Part shown: one piece after another, positions 1 to 5,522 of the stretch | How positions within the stretch are numbered: position 1 is the first letter of the stretch | Layout of the letters: each line of letters opens with the position of its first letter | From: Acidimicrobiales bacterium | Lineage (GTDB): Bacteria > Actinomycetota > Acidimicrobiia > Acidimicrobiales > Palsa-688 | DNA length: 6,155 nucleotides | Direction: 5' to 3' | Assembly: GCA_030039575.1 (NCBI GenBank) | Contig: JASHVH010000185.1 | Coordinates: 1 to 6,155 of the forward strand | Made by a program: the position numbers and the translations under genes | The notes under the pieces: generated by a model | What the model saw: only the letters and a program-made list of their open reading frames with translations | Databases searched by the model: none | Told to the model about the DNA's origin: nothing

Positions 1-1
1 G

Positions 2-910
2 CTCATTGAGCTGAACCGCGGGCGCCCCGTCGGTGACGTGGAGAGCTTGGTCCTGGACACGGCGATGCGGGTGCTCGACCAACGGACGGCACCGGGGGAG
101 GCCACCCTCTGGCACCTGGTGAAGCTCCTGGACGAGGGCTCACCTGAGCTCGAAGACGTCACCTTGTCGAGGGGCGACGAGGCTGCTTACCGCCGCGCCG
201 TCGACCCTTTGCAAGGTTCAGTCATGGCGCTGGCGCGCGGTGCCCTCGGGGAGACTTTCTCCGGCCGCACGACGGTGCGGCTCGACCTTTCGCGCCCGCT
301 GTGCGTCGACATATCGGGCATTCCCGAGACCGATATGAAGCTCCAGGCTGCGGTGCTGCTGGCCTGTTGGGCCGAGGGCTTCGCCGGCATCGAGGCCGCC
401 CAGGCCCTGGCGGAAGCGGGGACGAGCCCTGAGGTGCACCGCTTCGTCGTGATCGACGAGCTGTGGCGCGTGCTGCAGGCGGCGAAGGGCATGGTGGCGA
501 GGGTGGACGCCCTCACCCGCCTCAATCGCACCCGGGGCGTCGGCCAGGCGCTCATCACCCACACGCTTTCGGACATGCTGGCCCTGGCCGACGAGGAGGA
601 CCGCCAAAGAGCGGTCGGTTTCGCCGAGCGGGCCGGCTACATGGTGCTCGGCGGTTTGCCCGCCAGGGAGATACCGATGCTTGCCCAGATAGTTCAGCTA
701 TCGCGTGCCGAGGCCGCCCTCCTGGCCGACTGGTCGGCGCCCAGCTCATGGAACCCTAAGACCGGCGCAGAGGAGAAGCCGCCCGGCCTCGGCAAGTTCT
801 TGGTGAAGGTGGGAGGACGGCCAGGTATCCCGGTCGAAGTAGAGCTCACGCCGAGCGAGATGGCCCTTCACGACACCAACGCCCGTTGGAGGGAGGCAAT
901 GAGCAGGTGA
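2..910 (+). CDS. VirB4/TraC-like conjugation ATPase, C-terminal part (5' partial)
   Basis: This is the C-terminal portion of a VirB4/TraC-type AAA+ ATPase, the cytoplasmic motor that powers assembly or DNA transfer in type IV secretion systems. The frame is open to the left edge (about 302 visible residues), so the Walker A half lies outside the window. A GTG at 38 is the first possible in-window start, but I do not take it as the real one. Seen, numbering from that GTG: a Walker B strand, FVVIDE at 136-141, followed by ELWR; a helix with RLNRTRG near 161-167; and a sensor-like strand ALITHT at 171-176, placed where VirB4 proteins usually have a Gln-containing motif. The C-terminus has GKFLVKVGGRPGIPVEV near 252-268 and HDTNARW near 278-284, which I associate with actinobacterial conjugative-element ATPases (from memory, not a search). 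The gene overlaps the next one by four bases, so the two are very likely co-transcribed. I am confident of the family; plasmid versus integrative element is unresolved. Confidence 0.8.
   Translation, partial: LIELNRGRPVGDVESLVLDTAMRVLDQRTAPGEATLWHLVKLLDEGSPELEDVTLSRGDEAAYRRAVDPLQGSVMALARGALGETFSGRTTVRLDLSRPLCVDISGIPETDMKLQAAVLLACWAEGFAGIEAAQALAEAGTSPEVHRFVVIDELWRVLQAAKGMVARVDALTRLNRTRGVGQALITHTLSDMLALADEEDRQRAVGFAERAGYMVLGGLPAREIPMLAQIVQLSRAEAALLADWSAPSSWNPKTGAEEKPPGLGKFLVKVGGRPGIPVEVELTPSEMALHDTNARWREAMSR
888..909 (+). promoter_or_regulatory. RBS and GTGA stop-start overlap that set the start of the second gene
   Basis: A purine-rich GGAGGGAGG at 888-896 lies ten bases upstream of a GTG at 907-909. 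That GTG overlaps the TGA stop (908-910) of the upstream ATPase gene, which is the classic arrangement for translational coupling. An in-frame TTG at 886 would also open the frame, but it lies two bases upstream of the purine tract and lacks its own Shine-Dalgarno, so 907 is preferred. Confidence 0.7.
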
Positions 911-2406
911 GTTACCAGGAACCGCGCCGCGCGGGAGCGGGCAACTCCGAGGGGCATTGGGCCCGGCGCGATGAGGTGCCGCCCGAGATGGTGGCCAAAG
1001 CGGCCGACCTCCTGAGCATCGGCGATGGGCTTGGCTCGTTTTTAGTAAGCCGAGGCAGCGGGCGGGTTGAAAGGCCAGAGCGCAGCCGGGATCTGCACCT
1101 CGCCGTAATGAAGATGGTCGGCGGCCGGCGGGGCAAGGAGGTCGTGAGAGTGCCGTTGGACGTGCCCGCGGGCGTGCTCGGCGGGCCGCTCTGCGAGAGT
1201 GCCGCCGTCGAGGGGATGTCCGCGTTGGTACGTAGAGGCCAGGTGGTCCTCCCGCACCAGGCGCTCGGAGGGACGGGGGTGGTGGGCGCAGGCCCCATCT
1301 CGCAGGTGGACGAACTGCCGGCGCACGTGGCAGAGCCCGTTATCGCCCATCGGGGACCTCGGGGTTACCCGGCCGCGCCGCGCCCGGTGCGTAGGGAGAG
1401 GCGGGCACTTTCCGGGGCAGTGGCAGGTGCCGTGGCGGCCGGGATTTGCTTCGCCGGCGGTGCTGTCCTCCGAGGCGGCCCGGGGGCTTCGGTGCCGGCC
1501 GCAGCCCGGCTCGGCCGCTCCGCGGCGCAGGCGTGGCTGTCGGGCCAGCGCTTCTCCGGGCCAACGCGTGGGGATGTTGGCGCTCTGCTCGACCGGCGAG
1601 GCCCGGCGCTGACGGGGCACCTGGAGCCGGCGGGGTCGTGGTCAACGCCGGGCCTTTTGAGCCAGCAGTTCGTAGTCAGTAGCCCTGCCGGCACCTTTGG
1701 GCTCAGTGTCGTCGTGTACAAGGGCTACATCGTCTACCCGCCGACCCCTAGCCCGCTGCCTTTCGTTGAACCCCCTGGCGCCCAGGTGCCCGAGACGGGC
1801 ACGTGGGTCAAGACCGACGTAGCCCGTTCCGTCGAAAATTGGGCAAGCGCCACCTTCGCTCCCACGGGGGCGCTGCGCCCGGCGAACCTCGCCTTGTCCG
1901 GCGCAGCCCAGGTGCTCGACGAGTGGAGGCCGCGCTCAGGGGCGAGCCTGGTCGCCCGGGTACAGGTCCCCCTCGCGAGCACGGACGGCTTTGCCGCCTA
2001 CGGGGCGCGCCAGGCGCTGATAGCCGCCCGGCAGGCGGTCCTGGCCGGCCGCCTAGCGGCGGAGGGAAGTGCTGCACGGCTGAGGCTGGCCGAAGAACAA
2101 GCCGCGGCCGACGACACGGCGGCGCAGCAAAAGGTACAGGTTGCGAGTGCCGGAGCCCCGGTGCCGAAGGCGGCCGCGGCCGTTCAGGGTACGGCGACCA
2201 GCGAACCGGGACCGGTCACGAAGGCCGAGGACGTTTTCCGGGCGGCCGAAGACCACTTGGCGGCGGCCGAGAGGCAGGAGACCTCGGCTCAGCGCCAGCT
2301 AAGGCTTGCACAAGCACGACCTATGTCCTTGAGCGGAGTGTACGACGTGGCTTTCGACCGCCACGGCAACATTGCCGCCTGGGCGCCGGCCGAGTACGGT
2401 GCCTGA
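907..2406 (+). CDS. Single-pass membrane protein of a conjugation operon, possibly VirB8/TcpC-like
   Basis: A 499-residue protein that I do not recognise outright. Seen: a polar N-terminal part (about 1-160); a basic cluster RRERR at about 162-166; one hydrophobic Ala/Gly-rich segment at about 168-188, consistent with a transmembrane helix; then an outer region. In the outer region, about 205-285 has a helix (AAQAWLSG) followed by beta-rich sequence (LSQQFVVSS, LSVVVYKGYIV), and a second similar unit may lie at about 300-365. Residues 370-470 are Ala/Glu/Gln/Arg-rich and helical, interrupted by a Pro/Ala linker at about 415-440. The tail ends in a short beta-like stretch, VYDVAFDRHGNIAAW. Basic residues before the membrane helix predict a cytoplasmic N-terminus and an outer C-terminus. 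Inference: this is the layout of VirB8/TcpC-type scaffold proteins with NTF2-like domains, and translational coupling to the VirB4-like gene supports a role in the same complex. The next gene is on the opposite strand, so this is the last gene of the operon. A TTG at 886 would add seven residues. Confidence 0.75.
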   Translation: MSYQEPRRAGAGNSEGHWARRDEVPPEMVAKAADLLSIGDGLGSFLVSRGSGRVERPERSRDLHLAVMKMVGGRRGKEVVRVPLDVPAGVLGGPLCESAAVEGMSALVRRGQVVLPHQALGGTGVVGAGPISQVDELPAHVAEPVIAHRGPRGYPAAPRPVRRERRALSGAVAGAVAAGICFAGGAVLRGGPGASVPAAARLGRSAAQAWLSGQRFSGPTRGDVGALLDRRGPALTGHLEPAGSWSTPGLLSQQFVVSSPAGTFGLSVVVYKGYIVYPPTPSPLPFVEPPGAQVPETGTWVKTDVARSVENWASATFAPTGALRPANLALSGAAQVLDEWRPRSGASLVARVQVPLASTDGFAAYGARQALIAARQAVLAGRLAAEGSAARLRLAEEQAAADDTAAQQKVQVASAGAPVPKAAAAVQGTATSEPGPVTKAEDVFRAAEDHLAAAERQETSAQRQLRLAQARPMSLSGVYDVAFDRHGNIAAWAPAEYGA

Positions 2407-2440
2407 CCCGGGGAGCTCGCCCGTTCGTTCGTTGTAGGTC

Positions 2441-2455
2441 CTGGCGGTGGGCCAG
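2441..2455. terminator. Small hairpin in the convergent gap, weak bidirectional terminator candidate
   Basis: CTGGC at 2441-2445 and GCCAG at 2451-2455 form a 5-bp GC-rich stem with a 5-base loop, between the stops of two convergent genes (2406 on + and 2456 on -). The outer sequences CCTGAC (2402-2407) and GTCAGG (2455-2460) are also mutually complementary and span both stop codons. There is no T-run. The position fits a shared terminator, but the stem is short. Confidence 0.22.
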
Positions 2456-2932
2456 TCAGGACTCGCTTGCTGTGGCGGCCGTCTGGGCTTCCTCGACAGC
2501 CTCGTCGGAAACATCGTGCGTCTCCGAGGTGCCGCCCAGCTCGGTGAGCCTGTCAGCCACGAGTTTGGCTTCAGAAACGGGAGCCAAAACGCCGACAGCG
2601 GCCTTGCCCCCTTCCAGCTCGCTGCTGAGCCGGTCCCGGTCAGCCTCGTTCAAGCCCAGGTTCTTGTGGTGAAGCGCGCCCAGCAGGCCACCCCCGATCA
2701 CGCCGGCCGCCAGCCCGACCGGGGTAACCAGCGCGACGACGGCGCCGATCCCGGCACCCTTGCCCCAACTACGTTTGCCGACCTTGTCTGCCTTGAGCTT
2801 GCCGTTGTCGTCCAGGACCAGGACACCGACGGCATCGCCCTTCGTCACCCCGGATTCCTTCAGGGAGGTGGCTGCCGCGTCGGCGGACGCCTCGTCGTTG
2901 AAAATCGCCAAGACGACCGTGTGATTAGCCAT
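2456..2932 (-). CDS. DUF1269-like small glycine-rich protein, paralogue of the 4968-5480 gene
   Basis: A 158-residue protein with the architecture I associate with DUF1269 and related general-stress/membrane proteins; its biochemical function is not known to me. Seen: an N-terminal alpha/beta domain (1-50) opening VVLAIFNDEASADAA, with a beta-hairpin turn DDNGK at 41-45; a Gly/Ala/Val-rich hydrophobic stretch at about 58-87 broken by TPVG, able to form a membrane-associated helical hairpin; a short strand AAVGVLAPV at 111-119 followed by the helix EAKLVADRL; and an acidic, Ala/Glu-rich tail. No signal peptide is visible. The frame could open earlier, at 2962, but the ATG at 2932 has GAGAGGA (top-strand 2947-2941) eight bases upstream and begins exactly at the conserved N-terminus. 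It is transcribed divergently from the RecQ gene across 100 bp and converges on the transfer operon. The same layout recurs in the gene at 4968-5480, with shared features such as D-x-NGK-[LV] before the Gly-rich hairpin and a G-x-AA strand after it. Confidence 0.8.
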   Translation of the reverse strand: MANHTVVLAIFNDEASADAAATSLKESGVTKGDAVGVLVLDDNGKLKADKVGKRSWGKGAGIGAVVALVTPVGLAAGVIGGGLLGALHHKNLGLNEADRDRLSSELEGGKAAVGVLAPVSEAKLVADRLTELGGTSETHDVSDEAVEEAQTAATASES

Positions 2933-3032
2933 GAGTACTGTCCTCTCTCGTAAACCAGGCACGCTAGCTGCGCCTGAGCCCTCTTCATGATGTCAGGCTG
3001 CGGCGAGTGGGGTCACCACCCTGGAGGGGTGA
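2933..3032. promoter_or_regulatory. Divergent intergenic region with three CAGGC/GCCTG half-sites
   Basis: These 100 bases must carry both promoters if the DUF1269-like and RecQ genes have their own. CAGGC at 2956-2960, GCCTG at 2972-2976 and CAGGC at 2994-2998 give two adjacent interrupted palindromes: CAGGC-N11-GCCTG, centred on GCTAGC, and GCCTGA-N15-TCAGGC. They could be operator half-sites. I could not identify convincing -35/-10 pairs. A weak -10-like CATGAT at 2986-2991 on the plus strand has no matching -35, and CTGACA at 2997-2992 on the minus strand has no matching -10. Confidence 0.35.
2941..2947 (-). promoter_or_regulatory. RBS fixing the start of the minus-strand DUF1269-like gene
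   Basis: On the minus strand the sequence reads GAGAGGA, eight bases before the ATG at 2932-2930. This good Shine-Dalgarno match is what decides for 2932 over the upstream in-frame start at 2962. Confidence 0.7.
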
Positions 3033-3038
3033 TTGACC
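3011..3038 (+). promoter_or_regulatory. Hairpin enclosing the RBS and TTG start of the RecQ gene
   Basis: GGTCA (3011-3015) pairs with TGACC (3034-3038), and CACCC (3017-3021) pairs with GGGTG (3027-3031). This makes ten pairs separated by a 1x2 internal loop and closed by the 5-base loop TGGAG. The Shine-Dalgarno GGAGG (3023-3027) sits in the loop and the first base of the descending arm. Two of the three bases of the TTG start codon (3033-3035) are paired and the third is in the internal loop. If transcription starts upstream of 3011, this structure would restrict ribosome access. As DNA, the same sequence is an interrupted palindrome and could instead be a protein-binding site. The pairing is visible directly; the regulatory role is inferred. 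Confidence 0.45.
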
Positions 3039-4712
3039 GCACCCGCGTCGCCTGGACTAGGAAATTGGGAGATGCCGCCAGAAGACCAGATATTGCAGGC
3101 GGCCAGTCGCCTGTTCGGTTACCGGTCGCTCCGGCCGGGCCAGCGCGAAGCCATCCAGAGCGTGCTCGATGGGCACGACACCCTGGCCGTTATGCCCACA
3201 GCCGGCGGCAAGTCTGCCATCTACGAGCTATCCGGGCCCTTGCTATCAGGCCCAACCGTGGTGATCTCGCCTCTCATTGCCCTACAGCGAGACCAGCTGG
3301 CGACCCTGGAAGCGGGAGGGAAAATGACAGCGGTCGTCCTTAACTCCGCGGGGACGGCGCGAGAGCGACAGCACGCCATGGACCAGCTTTCTCTCGATGG
3401 ACGCTCTCCCGACTTCGTCTTCCTTGCCCCGGAGCAGCTGGCCAATGGCGACGTGCTGCATCGGCTGGGCCGGCTCCGCCCGGTCCTGTTGGCGGTCGAC
3501 GAGGCGCACCTGGTGAGCCGGTGGGGCCCCGACTTCCGCCCCGACTACCTGCGGATCGGCCCGGCGCTCGAGCACCTGGGCCACCCCGTAGTATTGGCCG
3601 TCACCGCCACCGCGGCCCCGCCGGTGCGCGACGAGATCGTGCGAAGGCTCAAGATGCGAGACCCGGCCGTCCTGGTCCGAGGCTTCAGCCGCGACAACAT
3701 CGACCTGGCCGTCCATGGGTACTTCACTGGCGAAAGCCACAAGCTCGAAGTGCTGCGAGACGACGTGATCGAGGCAGTACGGGGCCGGGGCCATGGCATC
3801 GTGTACGGCGCCACTCATCACCGGGTCGAAACGGTGGCGGCCAACCTGTCGGCCCACGGTCTGCGGGCGGCCGCTTACCACGCCGGGCTACCCGGCACGG
3901 AGCGCACCCAAGTCGAGCAACAGTTCCACGGGGACGAGCTCGATGTAGTGGTCGCCACCATTGCCTTCGGCATGGGGATCGACAAGCCCGACGTCCGGTG
4001 GGTTTTCCATGCCGACGTCTCCGGTTCGCTCGACGAGTACTACCAGGAGTTCGGTCGGGCTGGACGAGACGGCGCCCCTGCGGAGGCGGTGCTGTACTTC
4101 CGTGCCGAGGACTTGGCGTTGCCTCGGAGGTACGCGGCGACCACGGGACCAAGCCGAGCGGCTCTGCAAGCCGTGGCGGCCACGTTGGCGTCGGCTAACA
4201 GCCCCATGACGCTCAACGACGTCCGGGACAGATCTGGGCTGTCCAGGCAGCGGGCTGAGGCCGCGGCCATGGCCTTGGCGGATGCCGGAAGAGTAGCCAT
4301 AGATGCTGAAGGCGTCGTGACCATTACGGGGGATATGACGGACGCGGTAACAGAGGCCGACGAACTGGTGCGTACAAGGCGAGTCGTCGAGCGCGCTCGC
4401 ACCGAGACGATGGAGGCATATGCCTACGAGGTTGGTTGCCGCTGGAGGTTCTTGCTCGAGTACTTCGGCGAGCCGGCAGAGCAGAGGTGCGGGCACTGCG
4501 ACAACGACCGACGCGCCGACGCGGCCGCGGGCGAGGCGCCCGGTTCACGTTCATTTGCTCGAGGGAGCCGAGTGCGGCACCCCGTCTTCGGAGAAGGCGA
4601 GGTCATCGGCTACGCCGGCAACCGGATCCTGGTCGCCTTTGACCAAGCAGGGTACAAGCGCCTGGACTTGGGGCTGGTGACCGAGGGTGACGTGCTGGAG
4701 GAAGTGCGCTAG
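3033..4712 (+). CDS. recQ: RecQ-family ATP-dependent DNA helicase, short actinobacterial type
   Basis: A 559-residue superfamily 2 helicase, expected to unwind DNA 3'-5' using ATP in recombination and repair. Motifs seen: motif 0 FGYRSLRPGQ (28-37); Walker A MPTAGGKS (54-61); motif Ia VVISPLIALQRDQ (76-88); motif II DEAH (156-159), followed by the RecQ aromatic-rich loop with W164, F168, R169 and Y172; motif III TATA (191-194); motif V ATIAFGMGIDKPD (308-320); and motif VI QEFGRAGRDG (338-347). Residues about 372-432 look like a winged helix. The zinc module follows, with C469, FLLEYFGE (473-480), C486 and C489, but D492 stands where the fourth cysteine is expected. There is no HRDC domain. 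Instead the C-terminus (509-559) is a small beta domain (RVRHPVFGEGEV, then LVAFDQAGYK), resembling the Tudor-like tails of PcrA/UvrD and, as I recall, of other short actinobacterial RecQs. TTG at 3033 is chosen because GGAGG lies five bases upstream; ATG at 3072 is a weaker alternative. It lies between two DUF1269-like genes. Confidence 0.93.
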   Translation: MTAPASPGLGNWEMPPEDQILQAASRLFGYRSLRPGQREAIQSVLDGHDTLAVMPTAGGKSAIYELSGPLLSGPTVVISPLIALQRDQLATLEAGGKMTAVVLNSAGTARERQHAMDQLSLDGRSPDFVFLAPEQLANGDVLHRLGRLRPVLLAVDEAHLVSRWGPDFRPDYLRIGPALEHLGHPVVLAVTATAAPPVRDEIVRRLKMRDPAVLVRGFSRDNIDLAVHGYFTGESHKLEVLRDDVIEAVRGRGHGIVYGATHHRVETVAANLSAHGLRAAAYHAGLPGTERTQVEQQFHGDELDVVVATIAFGMGIDKPDVRWVFHADVSGSLDEYYQEFGRAGRDGAPAEAVLYFRAEDLALPRRYAATTGPSRAALQAVAATLASANSPMTLNDVRDRSGLSRQRAEAAAMALADAGRVAIDAEGVVTITGDMTDAVTEADELVRTRRVVERARTETMEAYAYEVGCRWRFLLEYFGEPAEQRCGHCDNDRRADAAAGEAPGSRSFARGSRVRHPVFGEGEVIGYAGNRILVAFDQAGYKRLDLGLVTEGDVLEEVR

Positions 4713-4720
4713 CGGACCTT

Positions 4721-4765
4721 CCCGCTCGCTGAGGTCGCCGAGGCGCACCGCGTCAGCGAGGGCGG
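4721..4765 (+). terminator. Long hairpin after the RecQ gene, probable terminator
   Basis: CTCGCTGA (4725-4732) pairs perfectly with TCAGCGAG (4753-4760). Inside it GGT (4733-4735) pairs with ACC (4747-4749) and CGC with GCG around a CGAG tetraloop, with GCG (4750-4752) and C4746 bulged. Outer CCG/CGG pairing adds three base pairs across a two-base bulge. It begins 12 bases after the TAG stop. There is no T-run, which is common for hairpin terminators in GC-rich actinobacteria. It could equally stabilise the 3' end of the mRNA. Confidence 0.42.
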
Positions 4766-4897
4766 TCATGGGCGCGGGAAGCTGGTGCTGCTGGTCGGTT
4801 GACCCGGGGTCGTCCCGGCACTGCAAGCCCGGGGGACCTGCTCGTCATCAGGGCTCCCCGCCCGGCTCACTGGCCGTACGAGGAAGCACGGGACTAA

Positions 4898-4919
4898 GGG
4901 CCCCGGCGCAAGCCGGCCC
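4898..4919 (+). promoter_or_regulatory. GNRA-tetraloop hairpin upstream of the second DUF1269-like gene
   Basis: CCGGC (4903-4907) and GCCGG (4912-4916) form a perfect stem capped by GCAA, a GNRA tetraloop. GGG (4898-4900) and CCC (4917-4919) extend it across a two-base CC bulge. It ends 48 bases before the GTG start at 4968. It may be a leader structure of that gene's mRNA, or a second terminator for transcription coming from recQ. The structure is visible; its use is inferred. Confidence 0.33.
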
Positions 4920-4952
4920 AGCTGGCTAACATGCACCGCTGCTACCCCGAAC

Positions 4953-4960
4953 AAGGAGGA
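4953..4960 (+). promoter_or_regulatory. Strong RBS of the second DUF1269-like gene
   Basis: AAGGAGGA, a near-perfect Shine-Dalgarno, lies seven bases upstream of the GTG at 4968 and fixes that start. It is the strongest ribosome binding site in the window, which suggests efficient translation. Confidence 0.8.
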
Positions 4961-4967
4961 CTACACC

Positions 4968-5480
4968 GTGGCCAAGGCCGACGAGCTCTTCGTTTACATC
5001 GGCACGTACCGAGACGAAATGGCGGCGCGTGCAGACTATGAAATTGTGAAGGACCTGCACGCCGAGGGGGTCGTGGGCAGCTATGACGCCGCAGTGATCA
5101 CCAAAGACCAGAACGGCAAGGTCCACGTCAACAAGGACGAAATGGCGACTCGCCATGGGGGCTGGGGTGGAGCGGCGGCCGGCGCCGTCGTCGGCATCCT
5201 GTTCCCACCCTCCATTATCGCCACCACCTTGGTCGGCGCAGCCGTGGGCGGGGTGAGTGGCCACCTCTGGCGAGGCCTGTCCCGTTCGGATGTCAAGGAA
5301 TTCGGCGACCTGATCGACGAGGGCCAGGCCGCCCTCCTCATCGTCGGGGCGAGCACGGTCCTCGAGGCTGTGAACCAGGCGGGGTTGAAGGCTGAAAAGC
5401 AAGTCACCAAAGACGTCCAAAACGTGAGCCAAAAAGACGTTGACCAAGCGATCCAGGAGGCCTCAAAGGAAGCCCACTGA
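4968..5480 (+). CDS. DUF1269-like membrane-associated protein, probable stress-type paralogue
   Basis: A 170-residue protein of the DUF1269-like type; the molecular function is unknown to me. Seen: an N-terminal alpha/beta domain (about 5-57), with a strand LFVYIGTY, a helix EMAARADYEIVKDL, a second strand YDAAVIT and a turn KDQNGKV at 46-52; a Gly/Ala-rich hydrophobic segment at 64-98, with GGWGGAAAGAVVG, a PPS break and GAAVGGVSG, giving GxxxG spacing able to form a packed membrane hairpin; a domain at about 104-143 with LIDEGQAALLIV; and a charged, Lys/Gln/Glu-rich helical tail. There is no signal peptide or Cys. It starts with GTG behind a strong ribosome binding site. It shares order, approximate length and several positions with the minus-strand protein at 2456-2932, though identity by eye is low. 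It lies downstream of recQ on the same strand, but hairpins in the 255-bp gap suggest separate transcription. It converges on the flavoprotein gene with 42 bp between stops. Confidence 0.85.
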   Translation: MAKADELFVYIGTYRDEMAARADYEIVKDLHAEGVVGSYDAAVITKDQNGKVHVNKDEMATRHGGWGGAAAGAVVGILFPPSIIATTLVGAAVGGVSGHLWRGLSRSDVKEFGDLIDEGQAALLIVGASTVLEAVNQAGLKAEKQVTKDVQNVSQKDVDQAIQEASKEAH

Positions 5481-5500
5481 CCCGAGGCTCTGGGGTTCAG
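5477..5500. terminator. Possible terminator hairpin between two convergent genes
   Basis: CTGA (5477-5480) pairs with TCAG (5497-5500), and CCC (5481-5483) pairs with GGG (5493-5495), with one bulged T and a nine-base loop. This is seven pairs, overlapping the TGA stop of the plus-strand gene and lying 22 bases beyond the stop of the minus-strand flavoprotein gene. The position suits a bidirectional terminator, but the stem is modest and there is no T-run. Confidence 0.25.
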
Positions 5501-5522
5501 GGCTCAGACGTCGGGGAGGCGA

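Larger units (their letters stand above)
4713..4967. other. Non-coding gap of 255 bp between recQ and the second DUF1269-like gene
   Basis: No reading frame here looks like a protein: the open frames are rich in Arg, Pro, Ser, Trp and Cys and overlap the 3' end of recQ. The gap holds the hairpin right after recQ, a second GNRA-loop hairpin near 4898-4919, a possible -10-like TAACAT at 4927-4932 without a recognisable -35, and the ribosome binding site of the next gene. A TTGACC at 4799-4804 looks like a -35, but nothing 16-18 bases downstream resembles a -10. The next gene probably has its own promoter here, not precisely located. Confidence 0.5.

Noticed and set aside
38..40. GTG at 38 as a true start of the ATPase gene
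   Set aside because: The frame is open to the window edge with no ribosome binding site before it, and a VirB4-like protein starting here would lack its Walker A half.
2422..2433. Tandem CGTT x3 in the convergent gap
   Set aside because: Only three copies of a 4-base unit, with no sign of a longer repeat array.
1803..2672. A 289-residue open frame on the plus strand crossing the end of the membrane-protein gene and into the minus-strand gene
   Set aside because: Its product is extremely Arg/Gly/Pro-rich and it overlaps two better-supported genes; it is a by-product of high GC content.
3282..4496. Two open frames of about 200 residues on the minus strand opposite the RecQ gene
   Set aside because: The plus-strand frame carries the full ordered set of RecQ motifs, and the antisense products show no recognisable domain.
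2404..4809. The 10-mer TGACCCGGGG occurring at 2404 and 4800, with a near match at 5478
   Set aside because: Short GC-rich words recur by chance at this length and composition, and two of the three overlap stop codons; not convincing as an element repeat.
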